Source of the DNA: Prevotella sp.
GTDB lineage: Bacteria > Bacteroidota > Bacteroidia > Bacteroidales > Bacteroidaceae
DNA length: 45,562 nt
Direction of reading: 5' to 3'
NCBI GenBank assembly: GCA_015060485.1
Contig: SUYI01000030.1
Span: 1-45,562, forward strand
Shown: piece after piece, positions 45,218-45,562 of the stretch
Numbering within the stretch: the stretch's first letter is position 1
How the letters are laid out: each line of letters begins with the position of its first letter
Translations under genes and position numbers: made by a program
Notes under the pieces: generated by a model
What the model was told of the DNA's origin: nothing
What the model saw: only the letters and a program-made list of their open reading frames with translations
Database searches by the model: none

Positions 45218-45465
45218 ACATAGCGTTTGCCGTTGAATTCCTTCTTGTCAGTCCGTCGTGTTGCCGTTATAAAGTTAACAAGTTTAACCACTTCTCGGCT
45301 CACCTTCATCTTGTAATTAGGATGGACGATGTATTTTGATATTCCGTCGGTATAGATGAAACATTCTCCGTCAAAGTACAAATCCATTGTGAAGCGATTT
45401 TTAGGAAAGGCTATCAGTTCTTTGGCATCAACGACCAATCCTTTAGCATTTTTTGATGCCCGCAT
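45187..45465 (-). CDS. Unknown 92-residue protein
   Basis: A 92-residue protein not recognised. MRASKNAKGLVVDAKELIAF begins it, followed by beta-like stretches (FTMDLYFDGECFIYTDGISK, YIVHPNYKMKVSREVVKLVN) and a basic end (NGKRYVKIETDSNTK). It is evenly charged and has no membrane helix. The coding end overlaps the terminator of the candidate RNA, so the two converge. The following 97 bases to the window end hold no clear promoter; CTATTTGCC is the nearest thing to a -7 element. Confidence 0.6.
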   Translation of the reverse strand: MRASKNAKGLVVDAKELIAFPKNRFTMDLYFDGECFIYTDGISKYIVHPNYKMKVSREVVKLVNFITATRRTDKKEFNGKRYVKIETDSNTK

Positions 45466-45562
45466 ACAATGTTGTAGCTGTTTAGCGGGTCAGCCGATTT
45501 TTCCGGTGCATTTGTCTAAATTAGGCAAATAGTTTTTGTAGTCTAAATATGAAGAATGCAGG

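Noticed and set aside
45106..45339. A 77-codon plus-strand frame over the RNA candidate
   Set aside because: It runs antisense to the 92-residue gene and through the terminator hairpin; its composition (S, H, C, F-rich) is that of a shadow frame.
30892..45465. An integrated phage or conjugative element with its own integrase
   Set aside because: No integrase, relaxase, terminase, capsid or mobilisation gene is visible; the evidence supports only an accessory or defence island.

Overview
The window looks like chromosome of a Prevotella-type member of the Bacteroidales. Promoters follow the Bacteroidota pattern (TTTG, 19-20 bases, then TAnnTTTG), recognisable Shine-Dalgarno sequences are scarce, and the gene content is typical of the group: a PorE-like TPR/propeller/OmpA lipoprotein, head-GIN and PspC envelope proteins, ExbB/ExbD, an imelysin/di-heme cytochrome operon and VirE-N/DUF3987 proteins.

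Region 1 (1-30.8 kb) is mostly core genome. It holds the end of a DUF3987-like gene, topB, a porE-like gene, and a minus-strand envelope-stress operon (head-GIN, DUF6249-like, PspC, ECF sigma factor, small membrane protein). Next come a CotH-kinase exported protein, an RsmF-type rRNA methyltransferase, thyA, a GH2 glycosidase, folA, an ExbB/40-aa/ExbD/ExbD proton-channel operon, mfd, a GT2 mannosyltransferase, a periplasmic 5'-nucleotidase, a geranylgeranyl-reductase-type flavoprotein and a lipoprotein alpha/beta hydrolase. The region ends with a hemerythrin-LuxR regulator that diverges from a porin, imelysin, di-heme cytochrome and a membrane-anchored protein.

This core region is full of short interspersed sequences made of (G)AATGA/GAGAAATGA, GTAAAAAGGTGAAA, GGCCTACCCCCATCCCC or CAACAGCCAACAGC units. 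Several are inserted in frame inside coding sequences (sigma factor, rsmF, porE, mfd twice, the VirE/DUF3987 gene). Two form inverted repeats around a start codon so that the right arm encodes a signal-peptide core. Two others supply the stop codons of both genes of a convergent pair.

Region 2 (30.8-45.5 kb) is an AT-richer accessory island, almost all on the minus strand. It carries a VirE-N/DUF3987 gene behind four small genes. Upstream of these is a compact five-gene operon (DUF4143 ATPase, two unknown proteins, RhuM-like protein, unknown protein) with its own promoter and terminator, which is the best candidate for an undescribed system. Further along are a vsr-like fragment and an McrB-McrC-ORF6N/PLD restriction cassette with a divergent 79-aa gene and TGATCTAA operator-like repeats. 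The island ends with a truncated GIY-YIG gene, a shortened copy of the ORF6N/PLD gene, a promoter-to-terminator structured RNA candidate and a small unknown gene. Related REP-like hairpins lie near both ends of the island. No tRNA, rRNA, CRISPR array, transposase or integrase gene is visible.
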